64,000 bases of DNA, from NCBI RefSeq assembly GCF_051132615.1, contig NZ_CP152375.1, forward strand, positions 1,798,001 to 1,862,000, in the 5' to 3' direction. Made by a program: the position numbers and the translations under genes. The notes under the pieces were generated by a model. The model was not told the origin of the DNA and did no database searches. It saw nothing but the letters and a program-made list of their open reading frames with translations. Shown here piece by piece: positions 23,138 through 32,463 of the stretch; the stretch's first letter is position 1, and each line of letters begins with the position of its first letter. Source of the stretch: G051132615 sp051132615. GTDB lineage: Bacteria; Pseudomonadota; Gammaproteobacteria; Burkholderiales; Neisseriaceae.

Positions 23138-25867
23138 TTATTGTACTGATCTGAATACATTTTCAAATTCGTCTGCAGGTAAAGGTTTACCGATAAAATA
23201 GCCCTGTACATAATCACAACCAATATTTTCCATTAATAGCAGTTGTTCTAAAGTGCTGATACCTTCTGCCGTTACCTTTGCGTTAAGTGCGTGGCCCATG
23301 GCCACAATGACTTTAACCAAGTCTTTATCTTGCGTATTCAAGCAGATATTTTCAGTAAATTTTCGGTCAATTTTGATTTTTTTGGTTGCGAACCGTTTAA
23401 TGTAGTGAAAGGATGCATAACCTGAACCAAAGTCATCAATGGCAAATCCAATACCATGAGCAATTAACTCATTGACATTTTTGTCAATCACAGGGTTCTC
23501 TTGAGAAGCGACCATTTCTGTGATTTCAAGTTCTAAAAAGGATCTTTGTAAACCTGTTTGGTCAAGAATATTAATGACTTTATCTGAAAATAAAGGATCA
23601 ACTAATTGTTTTGGTGAAACATTAACGGCAATAGTAAAATGAGTACTGTATTTGTTTTGCCATTTTGCTGCTTGATAGCAGGCTTGCTCTAATACCCATA
23701 GCCCGATTTCGGTAATAATCCCAGCTTCTTCTGCTAAAGGAATAAAGTCTTCTGGTGAAATAATACCAAATTGAGTATTGTTCCAGCGCACTAAAGCTTC
23801 CGCTCCTTGTAATGAAAATGTTTTGGCATTAATAAAGGGTTGGAAATGGACAGATAGTTCTTGCTTTTTGAGTGCGCTGTGTAAGCTATGGCCAATTTCT
23901 TGTTGTCGGGTTAATGTTTCTCTGAGTGTGTTTTCAAAAAATAATAATGTTCCCGCAGGTTGTTTTTGATTGGCAATTTGAACAGCTTGCTCAGCACATT
24001 CCAGTAAGGTATGAGGTGTTTGCGCATCTTTAGGGTAACAGGCAATTCCACCATCTAGAGGAACAATTAATTCTTGACCTTTGACTTTAAATGGCTGGCT
24101 GATGTATTGGAAAAGTTCGGTTAATCGTTTGGTGATGTCTTCTAAATGTTCACCAAAAGATAATATTGCAAAACGGTTCTGTGCTGCTCTGGCAATAAAC
24201 TCATTTGGTTGAATGCTATGTTGTAATCTTCTGCTTAAGTGTAAGACTAGATCATCGCCTGTTTGTCTGCCGTAAATATTGTTGACGGACAGTAAATTGG
24301 CAATCTCAAATAGTAATATTGCGCCGACAGGATGGCTATTCATCAAAATAGTTAATTGATGATGCAAATGTTGTTTATTTGGAAGCTGTGTTGGTGCATC
24401 AAAATAGTATTGTTTGAATAATTTAAACTCTACTTTAGATTTTTGTTTAGATTCAAAATAAAGTGTCAGAATATTGGCAACATTATAAATAAATAATTTT
24501 TCATCCGCAAAATAATGCTTTTCTTTATCTTGGGGGTGGATAAAAATAAGCGCTAGAAGCTTATTTTTATGTTCAACTTTGACAACCATTGTATTTTGGT
24601 CAGAAGGTAAATTAGGGAAATGTTGAATTAAAAATGTTTTGGCAGCTTCTTCTTCAATTTGTGGTAAGGGCCATTCTTGTTTTAATGTAACTGTATTACT
24701 TAAAAAATAGGTAGAAACCAAGCGATTAGGGTATGAAGCCACGCATTGAACAGCTTTTTGCTTGTCGTCTTGGCAAAAAATAAAGACATTTGAAGGGCTG
24801 GTACCTTGCGCTAAAGCTTCACATATTTGCGGTAGATATTCTTTATTGATTTTATCTGAATTATAAGCAGAGTTTGCGCTTAATTGGAGTAGAATCTCTT
24901 TTTGTTCTTGCATCCGAGACAATTGATTCTTTTCATTTTCAATATAAATAGTCGTAATTTGTTTGGCTTTATCAAGTGATTTAATCAGTAAGTAAAATAT
25001 GTAACTGAATAAAAGAGTGAGTATAAATCCCCCAATTAAAATCAGCCATAAAGTAACAGAAATGGTGTTTTTCTCAACCCATTTGATATAGGCTTGAGGG
25101 CCATTATTGACATCAGTAATAATGATAGAGCGTTTTAGGTCTTGGGTTGAAAGTGCCGTTGATGCAGGTAAAAAATCAATGGTTTCAAAAATTTGGTTTT
25201 GTGGCTTATGAAGAATGGCATCTGTATCTAGAAGCTTCACAATTAAAAAGTGAAAAATTTCTTCTGTCTCATGATCCTGTGTGAATATAAGTGGAAAATC
25301 ATGTGATAGCGCAAATATTTTCTTTTTATCTGGAGTTTCAATTTCAACAACAGAAATGCCCTTGGGTAAGTCTAACGCATGTGCACTTTGAGGTTTGTTG
25401 GCTTTATTGCTGATAAAATCTGGACGTTTAGAATAAATTTTCCAGTTATTAGGTAATAAACCATTATATTGCTGTCCTTTATAAGCGCTCTTAATGACTT
25501 TCCAATTGTGATCGACTAAAACAGTAAAATAATCCTCACTATCTTCATCAAGTAGATCGCTGTGTTTAGGAATATCTAAGATTTGAGAAAATTTCTCATC
25601 AGAATCAGAGTGGTTTTTGGATAGTTTTTGGTGGATATTCAGGAAATACTCATTGGAAAAATCCCGTAACTCTTTTATTTCTTGTAGAACCAAAAATTCA
25701 GCATGATTAGAGGAGTTTTCTTCGCTAATATATTGTGTATAACTTAAATGAACGCAAAATAAAATAAACCAAACCAATAAAAAACCACAACACAATCCAA
25801 CCAATTTATATAAAGGGTTGGATTTTTCATTTATTATTGTGTTCAAATGGTTTCTATTAATGGACAT
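23138..25867 (-). CDS. membrane GGDEF-EAL protein with degenerate GGDEF; probable c-di-GMP phosphodiesterase
   Basis: This 909-residue protein has an N-terminal transmembrane helix near residues 22-42, a periplasmic sensor-like domain, and a second helix near 280-300. A GAF-like region (~330-470) leads into a GGDEF-fold domain whose active-site motif reads AQNRF instead of GGDEF, so cyclase activity is unlikely. The C-terminal EAL domain keeps QGAEALVRW, ITEMV, IDDFGSGYAS, KIKIDRKFTEN and QGYFIGKPL, consistent with c-di-GMP hydrolysis. The AEGVE motif reads AEGIS, so one acidic residue is replaced. It would lower c-di-GMP in response to an envelope signal, perhaps affecting pili or biofilm. 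Confidence 0.87.
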   Translation of the reverse strand: MSINRNHLNTIINEKSNPLYKLVGLCCGFLLVWFILFCVHLSYTQYISEENSSNHAEFLVLQEIKELRDFSNEYFLNIHQKLSKNHSDSDEKFSQILDIPKHSDLLDEDSEDYFTVLVDHNWKVIKSAYKGQQYNGLLPNNWKIYSKRPDFISNKANKPQSAHALDLPKGISVVEIETPDKKKIFALSHDFPLIFTQDHETEEIFHFLIVKLLDTDAILHKPQNQIFETIDFLPASTALSTQDLKRSIIITDVNNGPQAYIKWVEKNTISVTLWLILIGGFILTLLFSYIFYLLIKSLDKAKQITTIYIENEKNQLSRMQEQKEILLQLSANSAYNSDKINKEYLPQICEALAQGTSPSNVFIFCQDDKQKAVQCVASYPNRLVSTYFLSNTVTLKQEWPLPQIEEEAAKTFLIQHFPNLPSDQNTMVVKVEHKNKLLALIFIHPQDKEKHYFADEKLFIYNVANILTLYFESKQKSKVEFKLFKQYYFDAPTQLPNKQHLHHQLTILMNSHPVGAILLFEIANLLSVNNIYGRQTGDDLVLHLSRRLQHSIQPNEFIARAAQNRFAILSFGEHLEDITKRLTELFQYISQPFKVKGQELIVPLDGGIACYPKDAQTPHTLLECAEQAVQIANQKQPAGTLLFFENTLRETLTRQQEIGHSLHSALKKQELSVHFQPFINAKTFSLQGAEALVRWNNTQFGIISPEDFIPLAEEAGIITEIGLWVLEQACYQAAKWQNKYSTHFTIAVNVSPKQLVDPLFSDKVINILDQTGLQRSFLELEITEMVASQENPVIDKNVNELIAHGIGFAIDDFGSGYASFHYIKRFATKKIKIDRKFTENICLNTQDKDLVKVIVAMGHALNAKVTAEGISTLEQLLLMENIGCDYVQGYFIGKPLPADEFENVFRSVQ

Positions 25868-25882
25868 GCTTCACTATATTAA

Positions 25883-28159
25883 TTACTTTGCCTCAGGTGG
25901 TGTAATTTGCTCAGTAAAACCACATTCTTTTTGTGGACATACTTTTTCAACACCTCTTCGCTTGGTTGTCTTAATGGTTAAAATAGGCCAGCTACATTTA
26001 GGGCATGGTTCATTTAAAGGTGGGTTCCATACTGCATAAGTACATTTAGGGTAGGTATTGCAACTATAAAATAACTTACCATAACGACTTTTGCGTTCAA
26101 TCAATTCTCCCGCTTTACATTCAGGACATTGTACGCCAGTTTCTTTTGGTTTTTCCAACGGTTCAATATGTTTGCATTTTGGGTAATTGGCACAACCAAT
26201 AAATTTACCATAACGCCCTTTTTTATAGACCAGTTGCCCACCACAATCGGGGCATTCGCGTCCTTCTACTATAGTCGGCTCTTCTTCTGCTTGTTCGGCT
26301 GTTTCATTCATGTCACGAGTGTAATCACATTCAGGATAGCCAGAACAACCGATAAAACGACCACGTTTACCAAAACGGATCATTAAAGGTTGTCCACATT
26401 TAGGGCAGGCCTCTTCTAGCATTTGAGTAGTGATTTCTGCGCGAGGTATATTTTCTTTTTCTTTTACTTGAGAAGAAAATCCAGACCAAAATCCTTCCAA
26501 TACAGGGGTCCATTGACTGTCTCCATTGGCAATATCATCCAATTGATTTTCAAGTTTTGCCGTAAAATGGTAATCTACATATTGGGCAAAGTGTTCGGTC
26601 AGGAATTTATTAACAATTTCTCCCGTATCAGTTGGGAAAAAGCGTTTTTGATCTAAAGTAACATATTCCCTGTCTTTTAAAGTAGAAATAATACTGGCAT
26701 ATGTTGAAGGCCGCCCAATACCAAACTCTTCTAAAGCTTTTACTAAAGATGCTTCTGTAAACCGAGGTGGGGGTTGTGTAAAGTGTTGTTCACCATAAAG
26801 CTTGTCTACAGGCAATTCATCACCAATGTTTAACAGTGGCAGCTTACTATTATTTTCATCCGCAGCATCATCAATATCCTCTTCATATACAGATAGGAAA
26901 CCTGCAAAAGTGAGTACTTGTCCTGATGCACGGAATACACCTTTACCCACATCAATATCAACACTGGTGGTATCAAATTTAGCACTAGCCATTTGTGAGG
27001 CAAGAGTGCGTTGCCAAACAATTTGGTATAACTTAAATTGATCATTGCTCAAAAAAGGTTTTACTGAATCAGGGGTTCGATAAATTGATGTTGGTCGAAT
27101 CGCTTCATGGGCCTCTTGCGCATTTTTTGCTCTTGTTTTATAAGTGTTTGGCTTTGATGGTAAGAAATTTTTATCCATCTTGTTTTCTATATAATGGCGG
27201 ATTTCAGTGATTGCATCATTGGCCAATGTCACTGAATCCGTTCTCATATAGGTGATTAAACCGATGGACCCTTGTCCAACATCTATGCCTTCATAAAGTT
27301 GTTGTGCTGTTCGCATGGTTCGATCTGTTGTCATCCCCAATTTACGTACAGCCTCTTGTTGTAAAGTTGACGTTGTGAAGGGCGCCGCTGGGTTACGTGT
27401 GCGCTTTTTCTTTTCAATATTACTGACAATTGCATTATGGTTTGCCAGCAAAGCCAGTACTTTTGCTTGCTCAGCTTCTGTTCTGTAGGTAAATTGTTCT
27501 ATTTTTTTTCCATCAAAATGAGAGAGCTTTGCGGTAAATTTTTGTTTTCCTTTATGGCTGTCTAAGTGAATACTCCAGTACTCTTCTGAGTTAAACGCTT
27601 TTATTTCGTTTTCACGTTCACAAATGAGACGTAAAGCAGGGCTCTGTACTCGGCCTGCCGATAATCCACGTCTTATTTTTTTCCATAATAAAGGGGATAA
27701 ATTGAAGCCGACTAAATAGTCTAAGGCTCTTCGAGCTTGTTGAGCATCAACCAAGTTTTGGTTTAAATCTCTTGGGTCAGCAATGGCATCAAGTACGGCA
27801 TTTTTTGTGATTTCATGAAAAACGACACGTTTAGGTTCGATATTTTTTAACGCTTTTTTGCTTTTTAAAATTTCCATCAAGTGCCATGAAATGGCTTCAC
27901 CTTCCCTATCAGGGTCAGTTGCCAGATAAACAGCATCACTGTTTTTAACAGCTTGAACAATCGCATCAACATGTTTACTATTGCGACTAACCAACTGGTA
28001 TTTCATCGCAAAGTGGTTCTCTGGATCTACTGCACCTGATTTTGGTACTAAATCACGGACATGGCCATAGGAAGCCAAGACTTCAAAATCATTGCCAAGA
28101 TATTTTTTTAATGTTTTTGCTTTTGAGGGAGACTCAACAATTAATAAATTTTTTGTCAT
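25883..28159 (-). CDS. topA: DNA topoisomerase I
   Basis: This roughly 758-residue type IA topoisomerase relaxes negative supercoils. The TOPRIM domain begins MTKNLLIVESPSKAKTLKKY and includes YLATDPDREGEAISWH. The active-site tyrosine lies in GLITYMRTDSV, and RPSTYASIISTLKDREYV follows. Four C-terminal zinc ribbons (CPKCGQPL, CPDCGGQL, CPECKAGEL, CPKCSWPI) match bacterial TopA. I chose the ATG at 28159, which gives the conserved start; a TTG 4 codons upstream is possible. It sits 48 bp downstream of smg in the order dprA-smg-topA, common in Betaproteobacteria. Confidence 0.97.
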   Translation of the reverse strand: MTKNLLIVESPSKAKTLKKYLGNDFEVLASYGHVRDLVPKSGAVDPENHFAMKYQLVSRNSKHVDAIVQAVKNSDAVYLATDPDREGEAISWHLMEILKSKKALKNIEPKRVVFHEITKNAVLDAIADPRDLNQNLVDAQQARRALDYLVGFNLSPLLWKKIRRGLSAGRVQSPALRLICERENEIKAFNSEEYWSIHLDSHKGKQKFTAKLSHFDGKKIEQFTYRTEAEQAKVLALLANHNAIVSNIEKKKRTRNPAAPFTTSTLQQEAVRKLGMTTDRTMRTAQQLYEGIDVGQGSIGLITYMRTDSVTLANDAITEIRHYIENKMDKNFLPSKPNTYKTRAKNAQEAHEAIRPTSIYRTPDSVKPFLSNDQFKLYQIVWQRTLASQMASAKFDTTSVDIDVGKGVFRASGQVLTFAGFLSVYEEDIDDAADENNSKLPLLNIGDELPVDKLYGEQHFTQPPPRFTEASLVKALEEFGIGRPSTYASIISTLKDREYVTLDQKRFFPTDTGEIVNKFLTEHFAQYVDYHFTAKLENQLDDIANGDSQWTPVLEGFWSGFSSQVKEKENIPRAEITTQMLEEACPKCGQPLMIRFGKRGRFIGCSGYPECDYTRDMNETAEQAEEEPTIVEGRECPDCGGQLVYKKGRYGKFIGCANYPKCKHIEPLEKPKETGVQCPECKAGELIERKSRYGKLFYSCNTYPKCTYAVWNPPLNEPCPKCSWPILTIKTTKRRGVEKVCPQKECGFTEQITPPEAK

Positions 28160-28207
28160 TATATAAACCAAATGTCTTTCAATAATAGCAGAATGTTTGT
28201 TTTATCA

Positions 28208-28678
28208 TTACTGTTTTGTAGGTTCGCCATGTATTGCAGATAATAAATCATCTCCTATTAAAATAGGTAGTTCTGCTTTATAAGCCCATAAAATAATTAA
28301 AACCAACATTTTAGTGTGTTGTACATCCACTTCAAGTGGTGAGTAATCAAGCAGCGCTTCAATAATCAGTTCTCTTTGACATCCATCTATAATACTTTCT
28401 TTAGATAAAAAAGACAAAAGTCCTAATATTTCTTGGGGCAATAAAGCAAACTCTTGATCACTAAAGACACGAAAACCTTCACTTGATAGTAGGTTTTTGT
28501 TTGGTGTCGTGAGTATGGATGAAATTTTATCCATCCAATCAAGAGCCTGTTGAATTTCTTGTTGTTCAAAACCAGCTTGCTTTAACTCTCCATTGAGTGA
28601 TTCACGTTGAGGGCAAGAATCTAGGTCTTGAAAGTGCTCCATTAAAAAAACAAATACATCAAACATGATTTCTTTCAT
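28208..28678 (-). CDS. smg: Smg family protein (DUF494)
   Basis: This 156-residue protein belongs to the Smg/DUF494 family: MFDVFVFLMEHF at the N-terminus, LNGELKQAGFEQQEIQQALDW, FSDQEFALLPQEILGLLSFL and a C-terminal helical block. The function is not established. Its start overlaps the dprA stop as ATGA, the usual dprA-smg coupling. Confidence 0.9.
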   Translation of the reverse strand: MKEIMFDVFVFLMEHFQDLDSCPQRESLNGELKQAGFEQQEIQQALDWMDKISSILTTPNKNLLSSEGFRVFSDQEFALLPQEILGLLSFLSKESIIDGCQRELIIEALLDYSPLEVDVQHTKMLVLIILWAYKAELPILIGDDLLSAIHGEPTKQ

Positions 28679-29769
28679 TCGCTAAAAAGACGTTGATAAC
28701 GTCCACCAGGCATTGTTTGAACCAATCCTTCTATTTCAAGTAAAAGTAATTGTTCGAAAATAACCGTAGGTTCTAAATTCAGTTTTTGTGCCAATATGTC
28801 AGGATGCACAGGGTCAAATCCCATAGTAACCAGTAAGTCATTATGATTACTTAAAGTAGCAGATGATACCAAATTTTGAGTATTTTGGTTAAGATTTGAG
28901 AAATTAGGTAGATCTTCTAGAATATCGTCTAAAGTTTCTACTAATTTTGCTCCTTCTTTGATCAATTTATGACAACCCTTGCTTTGTGGGTTATGAATTG
29001 AGCCAGGAATCGCCATAACCTCTTTATTCATCTCTAATGCTAGTTGTGCTGTAATTAAAGAACCAGAATCAATTGTTGCCTCCACGACAACAGTTGCTTC
29101 TCCTAGAGCCGCAATTAATCGATTTCGGCGTGGGAAATTACTTGCTAATGGTTTAGTGCCAAGCGCAAACTCAGAAATCAATAAACCATGATGACACATT
29201 TGATGGGCAAGTTCCTTGTTGTTAGCAGGATATATCCTGTCAATGCCTGTTCCCAATACACCAATGGTTGCGCCTGTTCCTAAAAGGGCTCCTTCATGTG
29301 CTGCAGTATCAATTCCAGCGGCTAATCCTGATACAACTGTTAAGCCAGATTGAGATAGAGATTTTGCAAAAATTTTCGCATTTTGTATCCCTTGCGCAGA
29401 TGGGTGGCGTGAACCGACAATGGAAATCATTGGTGTGCTTAAAAGGGAGATATCTCCTCTAGCAAATAATATGGGGGGGGCAGTTGTATATTGGCTGATT
29501 GTGCTTGGATAATTGTCATGCAGCAAAGTAATAATATGGCAATTTGGTGTGTTTGCCCATTCTAAACTTAATTCTACAGCTGGTTGGGCAATTTTTTGTT
29601 TTATTGCATTTGCTTGAGATAAATGAACGGCTGTTTGTAATTCTGAAACGTTCGCATCCATTATTTGCTCTATGGATCCAAATTTTTTGAGTAGCTTTAA
29701 AAAACTAACTGGCCCAATACTAGGTGTTAACGCTAGCATGAGCCAGTTATATAAAATATCTTGATTCAT
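28675..29769 (-). CDS. dprA: DNA-processing protein DprA
   Basis: This 364-residue cytoplasmic protein protects incoming single-stranded DNA and loads RecA during natural transformation. The Rossmann-like core shows SIVGSRHPSAQGIQNAK, LTVVSGLAAGIDTAAHEGAL, GTGIDRIYPANNKELA, FPRRNRLIAALGEATVVVEA and SGSLITAQLALEMNKEV. A C-terminal winged-helix segment is present, and an N-terminal SAM-like region (TPSIGPVSFLKLLKKFG) precedes the core. Together with the pilE genes it supports a capacity for transformation. It is the first gene of the dprA-smg-topA group. Confidence 0.95.
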   Translation of the reverse strand: MNQDILYNWLMLALTPSIGPVSFLKLLKKFGSIEQIMDANVSELQTAVHLSQANAIKQKIAQPAVELSLEWANTPNCHIITLLHDNYPSTISQYTTAPPILFARGDISLLSTPMISIVGSRHPSAQGIQNAKIFAKSLSQSGLTVVSGLAAGIDTAAHEGALLGTGATIGVLGTGIDRIYPANNKELAHQMCHHGLLISEFALGTKPLASNFPRRNRLIAALGEATVVVEATIDSGSLITAQLALEMNKEVMAIPGSIHNPQSKGCHKLIKEGAKLVETLDDILEDLPNFSNLNQNTQNLVSSATLSNHNDLLVTMGFDPVHPDILAQKLNLEPTVIFEQLLLLEIEGLVQTMPGGRYQRLFSE

Positions 29770-29811
29770 AAAATATTTTTTAAGTTACCTTAAACACTTA
29801 TGTACGCTTTC

Positions 29812-30876
29812 CTATTTTCTTAAAAAATAAGTCATATCTTGATTAGGTGGGCCAACTCGGTTTCCTAAACTGATGTTTTCTTTACTGACCATAACTAAAG
29901 CATAAGATAAATTATCAAAAGTTCTATAAACGATTGCTATTCCTACTTCTTCTGCAGGAATTTCTACTGTTTTAACTAAGTTGTCAACATCATGTATCTT
30001 ACGTTTTTTGCCTTCTTTATAAATAGAAAAAACATGACCAGTTTCAATTCCTTTATTTTTTCCTAAATTAATGGTTATGCTTTGGTATTGCCCAACTTCT
30101 CCTGCTCCATTATAGGTAGACACAATTTTACCATATTGGTTGTCTACAGCATGGGGAATAATGGAGTCAAAATCTTCATTTTTGATTTCAAGTAATCGAT
30201 CACCAACCAAAATCTCATTTTCTATTTTTGTGACAATTAGGGTTTGAACATCACCTTCTAAACTCTGAACTGCGACGTCTCCACCATACACGATTTCATA
30301 GCCTAAAAACTGGTTTGTGTCAGGGTCAATAATTTTCTTGCCAGCTGTAAATGTAGAGTATGTGCCTTTTTCCTTTACCCCTCTAGCGTATATACGGTTG
30401 CCAATATCTAGTATCACTCTAGTATCAGGACCGGCAACAATTCGTGGTAAACGCTCAAATTCAGCTTGCGAAATAATTTGTGGTCGGCTAAAGAATTTTT
30501 TTAGAACATCTAGGGATATACCTGAAACGGGCTGCCCTGAATCTTCTAGCCGGATTTGAGGGGATAAAATCTGGCGACCATTTCTAAATCCACCTTCTAC
30601 TCCCAAGCGAGGCTGTCCATCAATATAGGTTAGGACAAGTGCTTGGCCAGGATAAATCAAATGTGGGTTTTTGATCTGTTCTTTATTCCAACCCCACAAT
30701 TGCGGCCAGTTCCAAGGACGGTATAAGTATCGCCCAGAAATTCCCCATAAAGTGTCGCCTTTTTTAACCACATAACGAGAAGGTGCATCTGGGCGAATTT
30801 TTAATGTTTCTGCTTTTAAAGTAACAGGAATACTCAAGCCAAGAGTTAAAAGGAAGGTTATAATGAGTTTGCGCAT
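29812..30876 (-). CDS. LysM-domain envelope protein
   Basis: This roughly 354-residue exported protein has a signal peptide (MRKLIITFLLTLGLSIPVTLKA) followed at about residues 35-85 by a LysM domain: SRYVVKKGDTLWGISGRYL and NPHLIYPGQALVL. The rest is a family-specific region with no catalytic motif I recognise. LysM suggests peptidoglycan binding. I chose the ATG at 30876 because it starts the signal peptide and has AGGGCAA upstream; the frame is open to 30993 without such features. Its position between dprA and a divergent def gene is common in Betaproteobacteria. Confidence 0.87.
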   Translation of the reverse strand: MRKLIITFLLTLGLSIPVTLKAETLKIRPDAPSRYVVKKGDTLWGISGRYLYRPWNWPQLWGWNKEQIKNPHLIYPGQALVLTYIDGQPRLGVEGGFRNGRQILSPQIRLEDSGQPVSGISLDVLKKFFSRPQIISQAEFERLPRIVAGPDTRVILDIGNRIYARGVKEKGTYSTFTAGKKIIDPDTNQFLGYEIVYGGDVAVQSLEGDVQTLIVTKIENEILVGDRLLEIKNEDFDSIIPHAVDNQYGKIVSTYNGAGEVGQYQSITINLGKNKGIETGHVFSIYKEGKKRKIHDVDNLVKTVEIPAEEVGIAIVYRTFDNLSYALVMVSKENISLGNRVGPPNQDMTYFLRK

Positions 30877-31024
30877 AATACAAATTGCCCTATTTTTTTT
30901 AAATTGATTGCCGCATAATAAACCAAATAAACAAAAACTGCTTATTCTATGGACTAGAAAAGCATTGTTTTTCTGTAAGAGCAACCAATACACAACACTT
31001 TTAGTCAGTTTTAGGAGTTTTTTT

Positions 31025-31534
31025 GTGGCTATTTTATCTATATTACATTACCCTGATCCACGTTTACATCAGGTGGCAGAACCTGTAGACAAGGTGGATG
31101 AATCAATCAAAGTGCTTGCTGCCGATATGGCTGAAACAATGTATGCGGCTCCTGGAATAGGGTTGGCGGCACCTCAGGTCAACGCATTAAAACGAATTAT
31201 TGTGGTTGATATTTCCCAAGAAAAAGATCAATTACAAACATTTATTAATCCCGAAATTACCTATAAAGAAGGCCAGGTTGAATATGAGGAGGGGTGCCTT
31301 TCTGTCCCAGGTATTTATGAAATGGTGGTTAATAAGAGGGCAGAACGGATTAAGGTTAAGGCTCTAGGGCTTGATGGACAGCCTTTTGAGCTAGAAGCAG
31401 AAGGTTTGTTAGCTATTTGTATTCAGCATGAAATTGATCATCTAAATGGTAAATTGTTTATTCAATATTTATCTGACTTTAAACAAGCCAGAATCAAAAC
31501 AAAATTAAAAAAACGTGAGAAGCGTAATTTATAA
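31025..31534 (+). CDS. def: peptide deformylase
   Basis: This 169-residue metalloenzyme removes the formyl group from nascent peptides. The three active-site motifs are intact: GIGLAAPQV, EEGCLSVPG and QHEIDHLNGKLF. I placed the start at the GTG at 31025 (GTG-GCT-ATT), with AGGAG 8 bp upstream, which gives the family N-terminus ILSILHYPDPRL; longer in-frame starts lack similarity. Its stop overlaps the fmt start (TAATG), so the formylation and deformylation genes are coupled. Confidence 0.96.
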   Translation: MAILSILHYPDPRLHQVAEPVDKVDESIKVLAADMAETMYAAPGIGLAAPQVNALKRIIVVDISQEKDQLQTFINPEITYKEGQVEYEEGCLSVPGIYEMVVNKRAERIKVKALGLDGQPFELEAEGLLAICIQHEIDHLNGKLFIQYLSDFKQARIKTKLKKREKRNL

Positions 31535-32463
31535 TGAATATTATTTTTGCTGGAACCCCTGATTTTGCTGCCGAAGCTTTACGTGCTTTGGTGTCTAACC
31601 ATTTTAATGTCGTCCTAGTGTTGACTCAGCCAGATCGGCCAAAGGGAAGAGGGTTAAAGTTGCAACCAAGTGCGGTGAAAGTGGTGGCTGAGCAACTTAA
31701 TATCCCTGTTGCCCAACCTGAAACATTAAAATCGGCTGAAGTTCAGGCAATGTTGGCATCTTTTCAAGCTGGTATTATGGTTGTGGCAGCATATGGTTTG
31801 ATTTTGCCTGAATCAGTACTGACTTTACCTCGTTTAGGTTGTTTAAATATACATGCATCCTTGTTGCCAAGATGGCGTGGTGCCGCACCGATACAAAGGG
31901 CAATAGAAGCGGGAGATAAACAAACAGGTGTTGGTATTATGCAAATGGATAAAGGGTTGGATACGGGCGCTGTACTTTTTGAGTTAACTACCCCCATTTT
32001 TGAATATGATACGGCACAAACATTGCATGATCGTCTGGCGATATTAGGGGGAGAGGCAATAGTAGAAACATTGAGTCACTTGCCTCAATATCCAGCGGTT
32101 GCTCAAAGTGAAGACGGTATTACTTACGCACAAAAACTGACAAAGAACGAAGCTCAAATTAATTGGCAAGAAGATGCAGAAATTATTTCGAGAAAAATCA
32201 GAGCATTTAACCCAGTACCTGGTGCATGGACTTTTCTCAATGATCGTATTTTGAAAATTTGGATGTCTTCTGCCTCAGCTAATCAAATTGGTAACCCCGG
32301 TGAAATTGTGGATGTATTAAGTGACCACATTATGGTTGGAACAGGTAAAGGCGTTATTTGTATTTCAGAGCTTCAGCTGCAAGGGGGGAAAAAACTCAGT
32401 GTGAAACAGTTTCTGCAAGGGCATCCTTTGCACAAAGGGCAGTATCTGGGGGAGGCTCAATAA
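31534..32463 (+). CDS. fmt: methionyl-tRNA formyltransferase
   Basis: This 309-residue enzyme formylates initiator Met-tRNA using 10-formyl-THF. Motifs: IIFAGTPDFAAEALRAL, QPDRPKGRGLKLQPSAVK, LNIHASLLPRWRGAAPIQRA (with the catalytic Asn-His) and MQMDKGLDTGAVL. The C-terminal OB-like domain has KIRAFNPVPGAW. It is coupled to def by TAATG, and the rsmB start follows the stop directly. Confidence 0.97.
   Translation: MNIIFAGTPDFAAEALRALVSNHFNVVLVLTQPDRPKGRGLKLQPSAVKVVAEQLNIPVAQPETLKSAEVQAMLASFQAGIMVVAAYGLILPESVLTLPRLGCLNIHASLLPRWRGAAPIQRAIEAGDKQTGVGIMQMDKGLDTGAVLFELTTPIFEYDTAQTLHDRLAILGGEAIVETLSHLPQYPAVAQSEDGITYAQKLTKNEAQINWQEDAEIISRKIRAFNPVPGAWTFLNDRILKIWMSSASANQIGNPGEIVDVLSDHIMVGTGKGVICISELQLQGGKKLSVKQFLQGHPLHKGQYLGEAQ

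Noticed and set aside
30877..30993. Longer N-terminus for the LysM protein
   Set aside because: The extension would precede a normal signal peptide that has its own ATG and ribosome site at 30876.
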